Shown piece by piece: positions 55,147 through 64,000 of a DNA stretch of 64,000 nucleotides (position 1 is its first letter; every line of letters begins with the position of its first letter). The position numbers and the translations under genes were made by a program. Source of the stretch: Symbiotaphrina buchneri (Eukaryota; Ascomycota; Symbiotaphrinales; Symbiotaphrinaceae); assembly GCA_001599915.1 (NCBI GenBank), contig BCIG01000039.1, forward strand, positions 1 through 64,000, given 5' to 3'. The notes beneath the pieces were generated by a model that saw only the letters and a program-made list of their open reading frames with translations, had not been told where the DNA came from and did no database searches.

Positions 55147-55971
55147 CTGAGGATCTGCTTGCTTGACGAGAGGGACAACAGAAAGGTATTTTTTGAATGC
55201 GGTCAAAGTGAAGCGGACCTGCGGCACAGCAACAAAATCGAGAATGTATCAAATATCTATCACCACATCTCCGGTGGATGCTTTTTCAAAAAGTACACCA
55301 ACATGCAACATGCAAAAATGCGACTGGCCTCGAGCAATCGGCCGACCGCCCATCTTTATGCTCCCTCCCATCCTTTTACTGCTCTCTCCTCTCCTTCCCG
55401 TCAGCCATAGATAGCAAAAGGACAAAGCGCTCCGTCGGGCACAGCGATTCGTCGCGATGCGGCTCCCAAAATAGCAACCGATCAGGTTCCAGGCGTGCCC
55501 TGGAGATGAAGACGGCCGGGTCAGCAGCCAGTCAGCGACGTTAGTTCTGGTCGGGCGCCTCTGGTCCCTGACCTCCTGCAGGCCCCCGGCGGGTACGGGT
55601 ACATACCTGCTGAGGGTTCAGGGGTCGCGATTGGTTGTCGTTGCTCACCGACCTCCGCCTTGCGGGGATCAGCAATTAGCGAGGCGCTTGTTGGTTTCCC
55701 GGCACTAGACGGACGGATTGACAGCGTCTCGCTCTGACGTGCACAGGGTTCATACTGCAAAAGACAGCATCAACACGACGAATGCGGAAGAAGAATGCCT
55801 GTTCCTCCATAGACTCTCATCCTTGATCTGGACTACAGTGTCCATCTCCACAACCCAATCATCATTCGTCCGTCAACCGCCAATGATCTCTATCTCTTAT
55901 CGCTAGTTCTGGCATGCTTCTTCCCCACAAAATACCCAGCCTGAAGAAATCAAGAATACCAACCCCCCATC
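55147..55971. other. Intergenic between divergent genes
   Basis: About 825 bp holds promoters for the Ser/Pro-rich gene (minus) and the HAD hydrolase (plus). No coding frame is convincing. Confidence 0.45.
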
Positions 55972-57319
55972 ATGTCCAAGTCTCCAAAAAAGAACCTCCT
56001 CCTGACCTTCGACGCCTTCGGGACGCTCTTCCATCCCCGTCAGCCCATTGCGAAACAATACGGCGATGTCGCGCGCCGGCTGGGCATGACATCCGTCCCG
56101 GACGATGAAGCTCTCGAGAGTTCATTCCGAAAAGGTGTGCAGAGACAGCTCTTTATTTGATACTTGTGCATATTCACTCTCAATTCTAAACCCTTCCTTC
56201 CTCCTCGCGGATCAAACATTTGTACATCAGGAATTATGGACGTTTACCTTATTTGGACCATCTGGGCGCTAACCGGTACAGCGTTCAAGAAGGAAGCCAA
56301 GGCACATCCGAACTTTGGCAAAGAGGCTGGCATGCGGGCGCCTGAGTGGTGGGCAAATGTGAGTTCTGATGTCCTGCATAGCTAGCATACGGCCTATTTG
56401 TATTTGGTCCATGTCCTGGACGGCGCATCTACCGCATTACTTCTGTGTGAGAGCGCTTGTATCCCTGCTCTAGTCTTTCATTCTCATTTCCCTTCTCGTC
56501 CCTCCATTTTCAGATTCAGAGCAATGGTCTCCATCTTCGAACTTTACTGTGCCATTACACCAGCAACCATGGAAACCCGTGACTGATAGCAAGGCAGATA
56601 GTCAAGGATACATTCACGCCCTTCCTGCGAAGAGGCCAGTCCCTCCCCGAAAAGCTCGTCGTACGGAAATCATTCCAACGACTTCTTGCTCGTAGAATGT
56701 ATGTGTGCCCGAGCTTCTCAACCGCTTCGCCAGCTCCGAGGGGTACCTCCTCTACCCCGACGTCGTCCCTCTCTTCCAGAGGATTCGGGAAAGCAAGACC
56801 CAGGGACCGAGCCACGCCTGGCCATGGCAGACGACCGTTGTAGGCGTTGTCACCAACTCGGACGACCGCGTGCCCAGCATCCTATCAAGTCTAGGCTTGA
56901 GCGTGGGATCAAGGGCGATTGGCAATTTCTGCCAAGAGGCTAAGGAATCCAATGTGGATGAGGACATCAGTTTCGAGGTGCTAAGCTACGACGTCGGCGC
57001 GGAGAAGCCGGATCGGCTTGTCTGGGAGAGGGCAAAGGAGTTGCTGCGAGCGACTTTGACCGAGCCAGAGGCGCGAGAGACCGAAGCAAAAGCCGTGGAC
57101 GAACAGCTAGAGGACTTCTGCTTCTTGCATGTGGGCGACGATGTCAAGAAAGACTGTTTCGGTGCCGAGGACGCTGGGTGGCGCAGTATTCTCGTCGACA
57201 GGGGTCACGAATATAAAAGCTTCTTTCTGAACGGGGAGGCTATTGTTGATGTTCCTGTGGAGGGCCGGAAGATCACTGCCGTACAAGACTTGGAAGCTCT
57301 CGCAATGCTCAGACCGTAA
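55972..57319 (+). CDS. HAD-superfamily hydrolase, HDHD3-like
   Basis: Model: join(55972..56134,56282..56358,56598..56660,56696..57319), 308 aa. Motif I is LLTFDAFGTLF (nucleophile Asp14; the usual second Asp is replaced by Phe, as in HDHD3-like proteins). A helical cap has KAHPNFGKEAGMRAPEWWAN. Motif II is VVTNSDDR; motif III/IV include GAEKPDRLVWERA and LHVGDDVKKDCFGAEDAGW. The set is complete, so phosphatase-type activity is plausible; the substrate is unknown. Exons 1-3 are joined by good introns. The last join is odd: only 35 nt (donor GTACGG, acceptor CGTAG) separate LPEKLV from the next frame. That is shorter than any other intron here. Confidence 0.82.
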
Positions 57320-57494
57320 TCTCGTCTTGGATCACTTCGGGCTGCCGCATTTACTGAGTCTACGAACCCCTTCCATCGTCAATGGCTCTTGTGCAACCAG
57401 CGAACACGAGAGGCCAGCAATGGGCGTTTGCTCACTACAACGTCCATCACTGGATGTAGGGCACGGAAACATAGTATCTTCATTGATCCATGCA
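57320..57494. other. Short convergent intergenic region
   Basis: About 175 bp separates the 3' ends of the HAD hydrolase gene and the SR140 gene. Nothing else is seen. Confidence 0.45.
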
Positions 57495-59993
57495 CTACTC
57501 TTCGTCAGACACAGCGAACATATCTTCGGCCTTTGGTCGCCTTCTCCGAGGCGGACCTTCTGACTTAGCCTTCCCATCGTCCGGCTCAGATGAAGGGGCA
57601 GCAGTGGTCTCTTCCTTGGGCGGCTGATTCTCTTCCAAGCTCTCTGGCACGGCAGGAGCAGATCTGCCATCCGTTTCGGCATTTGCTTCATCCATTGGTG
57701 ACCCGTCAATATCGCTATCATCCATGGGCTCACCATCAATGTCCTCCATTGGAACACCGTCTAGATCTTCGTCTTCATCCATAGGCTTACCGTCAAAGCT
57801 ATCTGCAGGACCCTTGTCAATGTTCTCCTTGTCGACAGGTTCTGGTCTAGGACTCTCCGATGCAGCACTAGCGTCGACAGCCTTCCATTTCGACTTCGTT
57901 GTGGCTCCCGCCAGACTGGCCGTCTTGGCCGCAGCAGCGGCGGCAGCCGCCTCCTCCTCTGCTGTCAGGGGCGGATTGGCGAACACCGACATGAAATGCT
58001 CCTGCGACGATTGAGGAAAGACGCACCAGCCTTCCCAAAGGGTGAGCAAGCTGTTGACGCTGCGTTTCCACTTATCGGCCCGCAATCTGCCCCACTGCAT
58101 GTCTCTGTCTAGTCTGCCGAGCCCTTCGAAGATCTTTCTGTTTCGGAGCGCCGATTCGAATAACTGCCGATATCTCCAAGCATGCCGGACACCGCTGGTT
58201 GAAAAAGATGATAAGATATCGGAAACAAGGTATAAGCCGATCAGTTTCGCCGAGGAGGGATCTTCCTTTCCTTTAGTCGCCGTCTCTTTTCCTCCGTCTT
58301 GGGGTTCCACGTCTGTCGTAGTATCCTCTCGAGCCTGTTTGCCCTCTGGATTCGCGCTCGTAAACACAAACGGCCGCTCAATGTTTGACACAAGCATATC
58401 GACCACTTCATCTGCCCCTTGCCCGGCATGATCTATAGCAAAAGCCGTTACCCTGGCTACGTCTCCTCTCCGAAGTCTACCGGTAGTTGTGGGTAACCGT
58501 GCGAGAAGGTGGGTGAGTTTCGCCTTGAACAGCGGATTCAGGTACGATCCTGCTTCTCCATCCTGGCCACTAACATCCCCAGGTCCTCCGCCTTGCTGCC
58601 TGCGTTGATGCTCCTCGTCATCAGAAAACCCATCTTCGGACGAGTCATATTCCGAATCGGACACGAATTCTTCTAGCTTTGTAATATACTCAAATCGCAG
58701 GCCTTTCTCCGGAGGGACCCATTCTGCGCCTCCTTCGAACACGGCCTCGTTACGATTGCCCTGTCCACCACGGGTCTGATGGGCGCCGGTCAGAATCTCC
58801 CACAGTCGCCATCGGTACCACACGCCGCCTGTACTTCTTGAATCCCAGAGCCAAGCCCACTTCTCATCTCTCTGTACCTCTGGTCTGGTCATGAGAAGCG
58901 CCTCGAATTCAGGTCCATGAGTGAGCACAGCTTCCAGCGTCATGTGTATAAGTTTCAGCTCTTTCAAATCCGAGGGCGGTTTCACGGAGACTTGTACGGT
59001 GGGCGCACCTCGTCCGTAACCCGGCCCGTATGATGAAGGAGGAGCGAATCCGCCTCTGTAGTGCGATCCAGGAGGAGGCGCGCGGTTGAGGCTGCCCACC
59101 GGGCCTGTCTGGACCGGGCGCGCACCGAAAGGCAATGAGGAAAGCAAGCTGGCCCCTGTCGACACGGGGGCGGCCGAACCAAGTGCTGCAGAGGACAGAT
59201 ATCTTGAGATCGAGAGATAGAACCCGTAACCTAGATATCTGTTCTGTAGTGAATTCACAGCAGTGTCCATATCACTGGCAGGAGTATCTTTGGCCAAAGT
59301 GACAATAGCAGAGGTTGATTTTCGTTCCGTTGTACCCGGGCCAGACGGAGGCACAAACCGGACTCCATCCACGGTCAAATTAGGAGGTAGAATGGATTTC
59401 ACGAACGCTGCCGAGCTCCCTGAGGGAAGGGACGAGAGATGTAAGGTCGGTTTGGGAACGGCGCGCTCCGCTGACATCCCGCCCTGCGCTTGTTCATCTT
59501 CATCGTCTGACACGTTGAACGCAGCTGCAGTATCTGTTGGCGGTTTGGGCGCATCCTCGAACGCAAAAAGACCATGGTTGTTGTCTCTATACGCCCCATC
59601 CGGTCCTCTCTTCCTGGGAAATGACGGAGGGGCGGGTCCTAAGCTCCCAGGGCCACTTGCACGACCACCTCTTGCACCACCCAACCCTCCCCTATTCGGA
59701 CCCGCCGGAGGCCCCGTGAAGTGCCGTCTGCCCGGGCCTCCACCCGATGCGAAGCCAGCGCTTGTAGGACCTCCCGGGCGCCTTGAGAAGCCGTCTCTGG
59801 AACTATTTCCACCGGCTTCTTCATCCTCGAATGACTTGACGAAGTCCTCGTAGACGGCTTTGGTCTCGGCTTCCTCGCGGAGACGCTTTGCTTCGGCTTC
59901 AGCCTTTTGCCGCTCGAAGAGTGATTTCTTCGGGAGCGCGTTGAGTTTGTTGGAGATGTCGGGGAATTCCTTGACGTTGGATTGTCCAGACAT
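57495..59993 (-). CDS. U2 snRNP-associated SURP protein SR140 homologue
   Basis: A single exon encodes 832 aa. Order of parts: an N-terminal coiled coil (LFERQKAEAEAKRLREEAE); a Gly/Arg/Pro-rich linker; an RRM-like domain near 185-275 (LHLSSLPSGSS, then RYLGYGFYLSISRYL); a second Gly/Pro-rich linker; a SURP motif near 345-365 (LKLIHMTLEAVLTHGPEFEALL); a CID-like helical domain near 480-660 (FKAKLTHLLARLPTTTGRLRR, then LLTLWEGWCVFPQ). The tail repeats DIDGxPM units (DLDGVPMEDIDGEPMDD), a signature of SR140/U2SURP. The protein joins the 17S U2 snRNP and helps branch-site recognition in pre-mRNA splicing. The RRM is degenerate, so RNA binding should not be assumed. Confidence 0.9.
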   Translation of the reverse strand: MSGQSNVKEFPDISNKLNALPKKSLFERQKAEAEAKRLREEAETKAVYEDFVKSFEDEEAGGNSSRDGFSRRPGGPTSAGFASGGGPGRRHFTGPPAGPNRGGLGGARGGRASGPGSLGPAPPSFPRKRGPDGAYRDNNHGLFAFEDAPKPPTDTAAAFNVSDDEDEQAQGGMSAERAVPKPTLHLSSLPSGSSAAFVKSILPPNLTVDGVRFVPPSGPGTTERKSTSAIVTLAKDTPASDMDTAVNSLQNRYLGYGFYLSISRYLSSAALGSAAPVSTGASLLSSLPFGARPVQTGPVGSLNRAPPPGSHYRGGFAPPSSYGPGYGRGAPTVQVSVKPPSDLKELKLIHMTLEAVLTHGPEFEALLMTRPEVQRDEKWAWLWDSRSTGGVWYRWRLWEILTGAHQTRGGQGNRNEAVFEGGAEWVPPEKGLRFEYITKLEEFVSDSEYDSSEDGFSDDEEHQRRQQGGGPGDVSGQDGEAGSYLNPLFKAKLTHLLARLPTTTGRLRRGDVARVTAFAIDHAGQGADEVVDMLVSNIERPFVFTSANPEGKQAREDTTTDVEPQDGGKETATKGKEDPSSAKLIGLYLVSDILSSFSTSGVRHAWRYRQLFESALRNRKIFEGLGRLDRDMQWGRLRADKWKRSVNSLLTLWEGWCVFPQSSQEHFMSVFANPPLTAEEEAAAAAAAAKTASLAGATTKSKWKAVDASAASESPRPEPVDKENIDKGPADSFDGKPMDEDEDLDGVPMEDIDGEPMDDSDIDGSPMDEANAETDGRSAPAVPESLEENQPPKEETTAAPSSEPDDGKAKSEGPPRRRRPKAEDMFAVSDEE

Positions 59994-60379
59994 TGTTGCT
60001 GGTGGTCCACTACCCGTTCGTTGGCCGTGTTCGAGCTATTGTATCCTGCCAGCGGCCTGCCCTTCGAAGGGATTGTCCTTACTGGTAGCCGTCCTTCCGT
60101 GTATATAGCATAACGGTCTGGAGTCCACTCATTCACTTCTGGATAGACGATATTCCCTTCAATCTTATGAGATCGCTCCCTGGGCTCGCATCATGTTGGA
60201 GAGCGTTTGATCCGTACGATGTGGTGTAGTGACTTCGTACATATGCCGGATATTTGGCGTCGGCATTTGCCGCCCGTTGACAGCGCTCACATGCAATACG
60301 CTTCACTCCCCGCAAACGCTCGATAATCGATGATAGAAGCTTGCAATTGGTCTCCAACTTCTTTGCAGGGACAAGCGAC
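59994..60379. promoter_or_regulatory. Divergent promoter (SR140 / 370-aa nuclear protein)
   Basis: This stretch of 386 bp separates head-to-head starts of SR140 (minus, 59993) and the next plus-strand gene (60380). No specific element is recognised. Confidence 0.45.
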
Positions 60380-61550
60380 ATGGCGAGCGCTTCGGAGCTG
60401 CAGACACTTCTGCGCTTCCTGACCCAAGATGCCAAAGTCCCTCTGGCCGTGGCTATGAGCAAGGTCAAGGAGCTACAGGCAGCTGCTCTAACTACGTAGG
60501 ATTTGAAGGTCCGGATTGCTGGACGCAACGCTGACCTTGACCCTCTTACCTAGCCCAGATGCATTGTCCAAAGCGGATAAATCAAATGTCCAAGCAATAT
60601 TTGCAGACGAGAAACAGGCAAAGCAAGTGATCAGTGCTGCAAAGCGCATGTCGAAGAAGCGGACTGCTCCGGATGGCACAACGACAACTTCAAATAAACG
60701 GAAAAGAGGCGCTACGGTTGAAGAGCCTGATACACCAGAATCTTTGGAAGCTGCTGTTGCATTGCCGGAGCCTATTATGGACGAAGCTGAAATATCAAAG
60801 ACTGTGGTTTATACCAACAGAGCACCACTTGTGGTAGCTTTCATGGTTGTTTTGCTCAAGTTTACAAGGCCTGAGCAACCTCCTTCAAGCAGGTTGAGCC
60901 TGGCTCAGGCCGTAATGGCTTACGGGGCTCGCGAAAGGGCTAGGAACCTGGGCATTGAGTCTGGAAGGACGGCGGAAGAGGAGGGCTGGGGTGTGGGGCA
61001 GCCAACAACGAGGGTCATGGGTCGGGAGATAAAGGTTATGAAGCGGATGGGCTATGAATGGTCCCGTGAGAAGGACAGTCAGCGTACCGGCACTGGGGAG
61101 GCAGGCGAAGGAGAGGCTACGGATTCTGTTCCGCAAGAAGGCGGAGAACCTGCGTTGTGGGGTATTGACCTGGAGGCATTACGCTCGTCCAAGAGCGGTC
61201 ATGGCACAGAAGAGATCTTGCCAATCTTCACGCCCCAGAACACCCGGGCTTACTTGCTGAAGGCCTTTGCTTCGCCACCATCTGAGGTCGATAACACTCC
61301 TAAAAAGGGAAAGAGGACTGCGGCAGCTTCAATTTCAGAGACCAAGGAGAGAAATCTCGCGCTGTTGTTGGGAGCCATCGAACTTCTGTATGCTTCATGG
61401 GCCCCTACCATAGGTCTGAATGAACTGGATCGGCGTGCCTGGCCTTGGTATGCACAGGTTCGCCCGGAGATAGAGCCTGGACCGGGCGGATGGGGAGGCA
61501 AGGGCCCTGTGCAGCTTTCAGACATCCTTGCCTTGAGACGAAAGCCCTAG
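60380..61550 (+). CDS. Basic, probably nuclear protein of unknown function, 370 aa
   Basis: The model has two exons: join(60380..60495,60554..61550); the 58-nt intron ends TTACCTAG and restores LTTPDALSKADK. The N-terminus is an amphipathic helix pair (LQTLLRFLTQDAKVPLAVAMSKVKELQ) and the next 30 residues form another (NVQAIFADEKQAKQVISAAKRM). A basic stretch (KKRT...NKRKRG) looks like an NLS. The globular part has NRAPLVVAFMVVLLKFTRPEQP, SSRLSLAQAVMAYGARERA and a GWGVGQPTTRVMGREIKVMKRMGY block. The C-terminal KERNLALLLGAIELLYASWA and WPWYAQVRPEIEPGPGGWGG follow. I have the impression of a conserved fungal family but cannot name it. Confidence 0.8.
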
Positions 61551-61732
61551 GTTGGGAAAGGTTGACTGGCATACTAATGAATATACCGCGACTGATGAGT
61601 TTCACGTCCGGACGTGTATTCCAACCGCTTGGTAATCGCACCACTCGTTTGCTGGTTGGAATATTGTATTGATGACAACCAGCTCCAACAGAGCGGACCT
61701 GCTCTTATTAACCGGGCGCAATCTCTTGATGG
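61551..61732. other. Short convergent intergenic region
   Basis: About 180 bp separates the 3' ends of the 370-aa gene and the Cys-rich 166-aa gene. Nothing else is supported. Confidence 0.45.
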
Positions 61733-62233
61733 CTACGTCGATCTTGATCCACGACGGCTTTCGCGCCAGGAGAATGATGGACCTAAAGGATCATGCGATT
61801 GAAGGTGTTTCCACCTCCTCTCCTGCGCACGAAACTCGACACTCTGTCTCTCGTACGAGCGACAAGCATCCTCATAATCTTCCTCCGCCAGCTCCAGCGC
61901 GAGCCTCTCACGACGACCATATCCACCATCGACATACCGCCAACTGGCGCGCTCAACGCAAGCCTCTAGCACCTCGAGCCGAGCAGACCAGTAAGCGTCA
62001 AGGTCGGCCTTGCTGCGCCAGTGGGACGAGAGGGCATACGGCGTGTGGCATGGATGATTCCCGCGCGGCTGCTCCGAAGCCCATTGGATGCGGCACCCGG
62101 GACACCATCCCTCGATCCACTGAGAGTGCTCGATGATGCGCCCCATGCACCAGGAGGTGACGCATCGCTCGCTGGCGAAGAAGTTGCCCGGGTGCTGGCA
62201 GTCGATGAAGAATTCCTGGGTTCCGTAGCACAT
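61733..62233 (-). CDS. Cys-rich N-terminus plus coiled-coil protein, 166 aa
   Basis: A single exon starts at MCYGTQEFFIDC. In the first 50 residues cysteines fall at 2, 12, 24, 29, 44 and 47, with His14: C-x9-C-x-H-x9-C-x4-C-x14-C-x2-C. The spacing suggests zinc binding (RING-like or treble-clef), with WCPGC as the last pair. Residues 70-160 are a charged helix rich in Arg/Glu (RRERLALELAEEDYEDACRSYERQ) that probably forms a coiled coil. No known family is recognised. It may be lineage-restricted. It overlaps no other supported gene. Confidence 0.65.
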   Translation of the reverse strand: MCYGTQEFFIDCQHPGNFFASERCVTSWCMGRIIEHSQWIEGWCPGCRIQWASEQPRGNHPCHTPYALSSHWRSKADLDAYWSARLEVLEACVERASWRYVDGGYGRRERLALELAEEDYEDACRSYERQSVEFRAQERRWKHLQSHDPLGPSFSWRESRRGSRST

Positions 62234-63290
62234 GGTTGAGTGGCTGTATCAACGATCTTGAGGATCTGGATATCATTCAGGAACGGAAGGGGGTCAGGAT
62301 CTTTATAGATGTTTAAAAGACTGAACTCCTATACCTGGAAGGTTGCCAGGTGTTTCTGCTCATCTGTAGAAACTCCGGAACGTCGTAGTTCCTCCGCCCT
62401 CCATCTTGCATCTGCCTTGCTATCAGATACCCTATACTCCTTCCACAACTTCAATAACCACCTCTTTTAGTTCCAGACCCTCCATCTCACCAAAGAAATG
62501 CACGTATCGAGCCGTCTTTTTACTCACCATGCCGTCGAGCCATCATGAGGCCCTCTCGCACTTATATCATGGTAGAGACGCCATTATGGGGGGGGTTCTA
62601 AATAACACACACATAAAGGCGGGAGGGCCCTCGTTTCGACGAGATGCTTCCGAGAGTGCAAGGTAAGGTATCCGGTTAGACAGTCAGTCACTCGTGCACA
62701 GGTTTGAGAAGTGAAACACCATGCTGCTCCGTTAGCAACGACGACAACAGCAACAATAAACAAGGGTCACACTGTGTGAGACCAAGTGTTGAGACCAAGG
62801 ACTGAGTTTGAGCTTGTGGTTGAGGTTTGAAGTCTGATGTGTGATGAGGTGAGACGGTTTGACAATGGGAACCCGATGTCTGAGAAGGGAGCTTTGTTTC
62901 CTGGGGCTCAAAGGCACGACTGACTTCGAGAAAAGGGGCTTCGGTAGACGATAGGAGGGAGCTGTCGGATGTTCTACCACCGTCTAGCACAGACCTACCT
63001 CAGCAGCTGGAACAATCTCATATTCAATTTACGCTAGAACTCGGGCACTGAGACGACAGGATACTCAATGTAATATACCGCGTGTCGCCATGAGACGACA
63101 CTTGCGTGGTAGCTACCTATATAGCATAGCACAACTAACTCAAGACCAAACCAAAGCCACAGCTATGTGACCGGCAAAGCGGTTATAGCATCCCAAAGTA
63201 CGCCGTAGAGAATACCACCTCTGACTTCCTTTTCTCTAACCCCCAACTTTGTCGTCCTGCTTCACGAACCACTTTGCGCTGCGGCACAGC
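62234..63290. other. Long intergenic region
   Basis: About 1.06 kb lies between two minus-strand genes. Frames of 80-114 codons on both strands lack domain or codon support. A run of eight G occurs near 62590. The left end is the promoter of the Cys-rich gene; the right end is 3' UTR. Confidence 0.45.
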
Positions 63291-64000
63291 TTACTCCTGC
63301 GGGAGAGGTTTGCTAGCAGCTTCCTCCTCGGCCACTGTGCTATCAGCCGCAGCCTCGGTCGTAGGATCTGCCGGGGGTAGAGCAGGATCGACTGGCTTCG
63401 AAGTTTCTGAGGGCTCCTCCGCGACAGGCTCTTGCGCTTCAGGAGCCAAGTACTCCTTAGCCTTCTCTAGCTCCACAGTGGTATCGTCATGCTTGTCCGC
63501 GTCCGGAGCCATTTCAACTAGCTTTTCGCGTTCCTCTTTCGCTCGAATGGCATCCTCAGTCGCGTTGGGTGGGTGCGCGGCTTGTTCGGCTCCTGGAGCT
63601 ATCTCATCCGGGGCATGAACACCATCCCCTTGTATGTTCGTTCCCAAAGTCGGTGTTCGATCGGTAGCAGCTTTTGAATCCAGAAGTTTACTCTGCGGTG
63701 TAGCCAAAGACGCCGACCTGACATCGACTGTCCCGTCGTCTGAGATTTGCCAAACCGTCCAGGCACCAGCAACTTCCAGCTTACCAAGAGGTTTCGAAGC
63801 CGGTTCTTCAGTGCCGGAAGGCGAAGCTGCAGGTTTCCGTCGAGCGGGTCCTCTAGCTCTACCCTTCCGAGCATCAGCAAGAGGGGCCTTCTCCTTTTCT
63901 TCCTCCTCCTCCGCAGGCTTTTCATGCGTTTTCTGAGGTTGAGGTCCAGCCTGAAGGCGAGATTCGAGGTCGGACATGAATCCAGCCTTTAGAGCCGCAA
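63291..64000 (-). CDS. Disordered acidic protein, 5' end beyond the window
   Basis: The last exon reads 64000..63291 on the minus strand. An ATG at 63977 (MSDLESRLQAGPQPQ) is preceded in the same frame by AALKAGF up to the window edge, so the true start is probably outside. The sequence is Glu/Ala/Pro-rich and disordered. A basic patch KGRARGPARRKPA lies about 35-50 residues in, followed by a short ordered core (KLEVAGAWTVWQISDDGTVDV) and a long acidic tail. RARGPxRRKP-like patches occur in actin-associated Aim21-type proteins, but this is a weak resemblance and I do not assign it. The domain that would identify the protein may lie upstream. Confidence 0.6.
   Translation of the reverse strand, partial: AALKAGFMSDLESRLQAGPQPQKTHEKPAEEEEEKEKAPLADARKGRARGPARRKPAASPSGTEEPASKPLGKLEVAGAWTVWQISDDGTVDVRSASLATPQSKLLDSKAATDRTPTLGTNIQGDGVHAPDEIAPGAEQAAHPPNATEDAIRAKEEREKLVEMAPDADKHDDTTVELEKAKEYLAPEAQEPVAEEPSETSKPVDPALPPADPTTEAAADSTVAEEEAASKPLPQE

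Noticed and set aside
1-64000. LTR retroelements, DNA transposons, LINEs and virus-like remnants
   Set aside because: I saw no transposase, reverse-transcriptase, integrase or capsid-like motifs in any frame, and no long terminal or inverted repeats. Dispersed old repeats cannot be excluded by eye.

Overview
This window looks like a gene-dense stretch of nuclear chromosome from a filamentous ascomycete (Pezizomycotina). The support is about 30 protein genes on both strands, short introns (mostly 45-110 nt) with GTAAGT/GTATGT donors and TGCTAAC/CTGAC-like branch sites, and families typical of such fungi (Atg11, CENP-H/Fta3, Cut12-like, Ish1/Msc1 repeats, SesA-like domain, DUF7918-like, DUF3445). 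I see no rRNA, complete tRNA, CRISPR array, LTR element or transposon. The class within Pezizomycotina cannot be fixed from the sequence. All exon coordinates below were derived by hand from reading frames and splice motifs.

Layout from left to right. 1-10 kb: a proline-rich unknown protein, the HMG-box protein NHP6, a 418-aa unknown and a multi-exon membrane glycoprotein. 10-16 kb: an MFS transporter, a CCDC174-family protein and homoserine dehydrogenase. 16-19 kb: a small accessory-looking island. It holds a SesA-like gene and a single-pass membrane gene that share the same ~19-residue NG repeat. 19-25 kb: an unknown membrane protein, a secreted Ish1/Msc1 stress protein with about eight repeats, and a small mitochondrial-like protein. 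25-38 kb: a Cut12-like spindle pole body protein, a 115-aa membrane protein, a membrane-anchored DUF3445/HODM haem demethylase-like enzyme, and the divergent pair CENP-H and ATG11. 38-48 kb: a DUF7918-like protein, an alpha/beta hydrolase, HMG-CoA synthase, and a single-pass glycoprotein divergent from it. 49-64 kb: a CHZ1-like protein, a PARP-type zinc-finger/AT-hook protein, a BCS1-like AAA ATPase, a Ser/Pro-rich membrane protein, a HAD hydrolase, the U2 snRNP protein SR140, a nuclear basic protein, a Cys-rich 166-aa protein, and a gene that runs off the right edge.

Most of the window is core housekeeping: threonine/methionine synthesis (HOM6), the mevalonate pathway (ERG13), autophagy (ATG11), kinetochore and spindle pole (CENP-H, Cut12), splicing (SR140), chromatin (NHP6, CHZ1-like, PARP-type finger) and Complex III assembly (BCS1). 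These genes are neighbours rather than a pathway cluster. The exception is the 16.1-18.6 kb island. A soluble protein with a SesA/HeLo-like N-terminus carries two repeats at its C-terminus. Next to it a predicted plasma-membrane protein carries one copy of the same repeat on its predicted cytosolic face, then a TM, a Ser/Thr stalk and a duplicated Cys-rich module. The repeat resembles the amyloid motifs that link fungal NLRs to HET-S-type effectors. That makes this pair the best candidate in the window for an undescribed signalling system.
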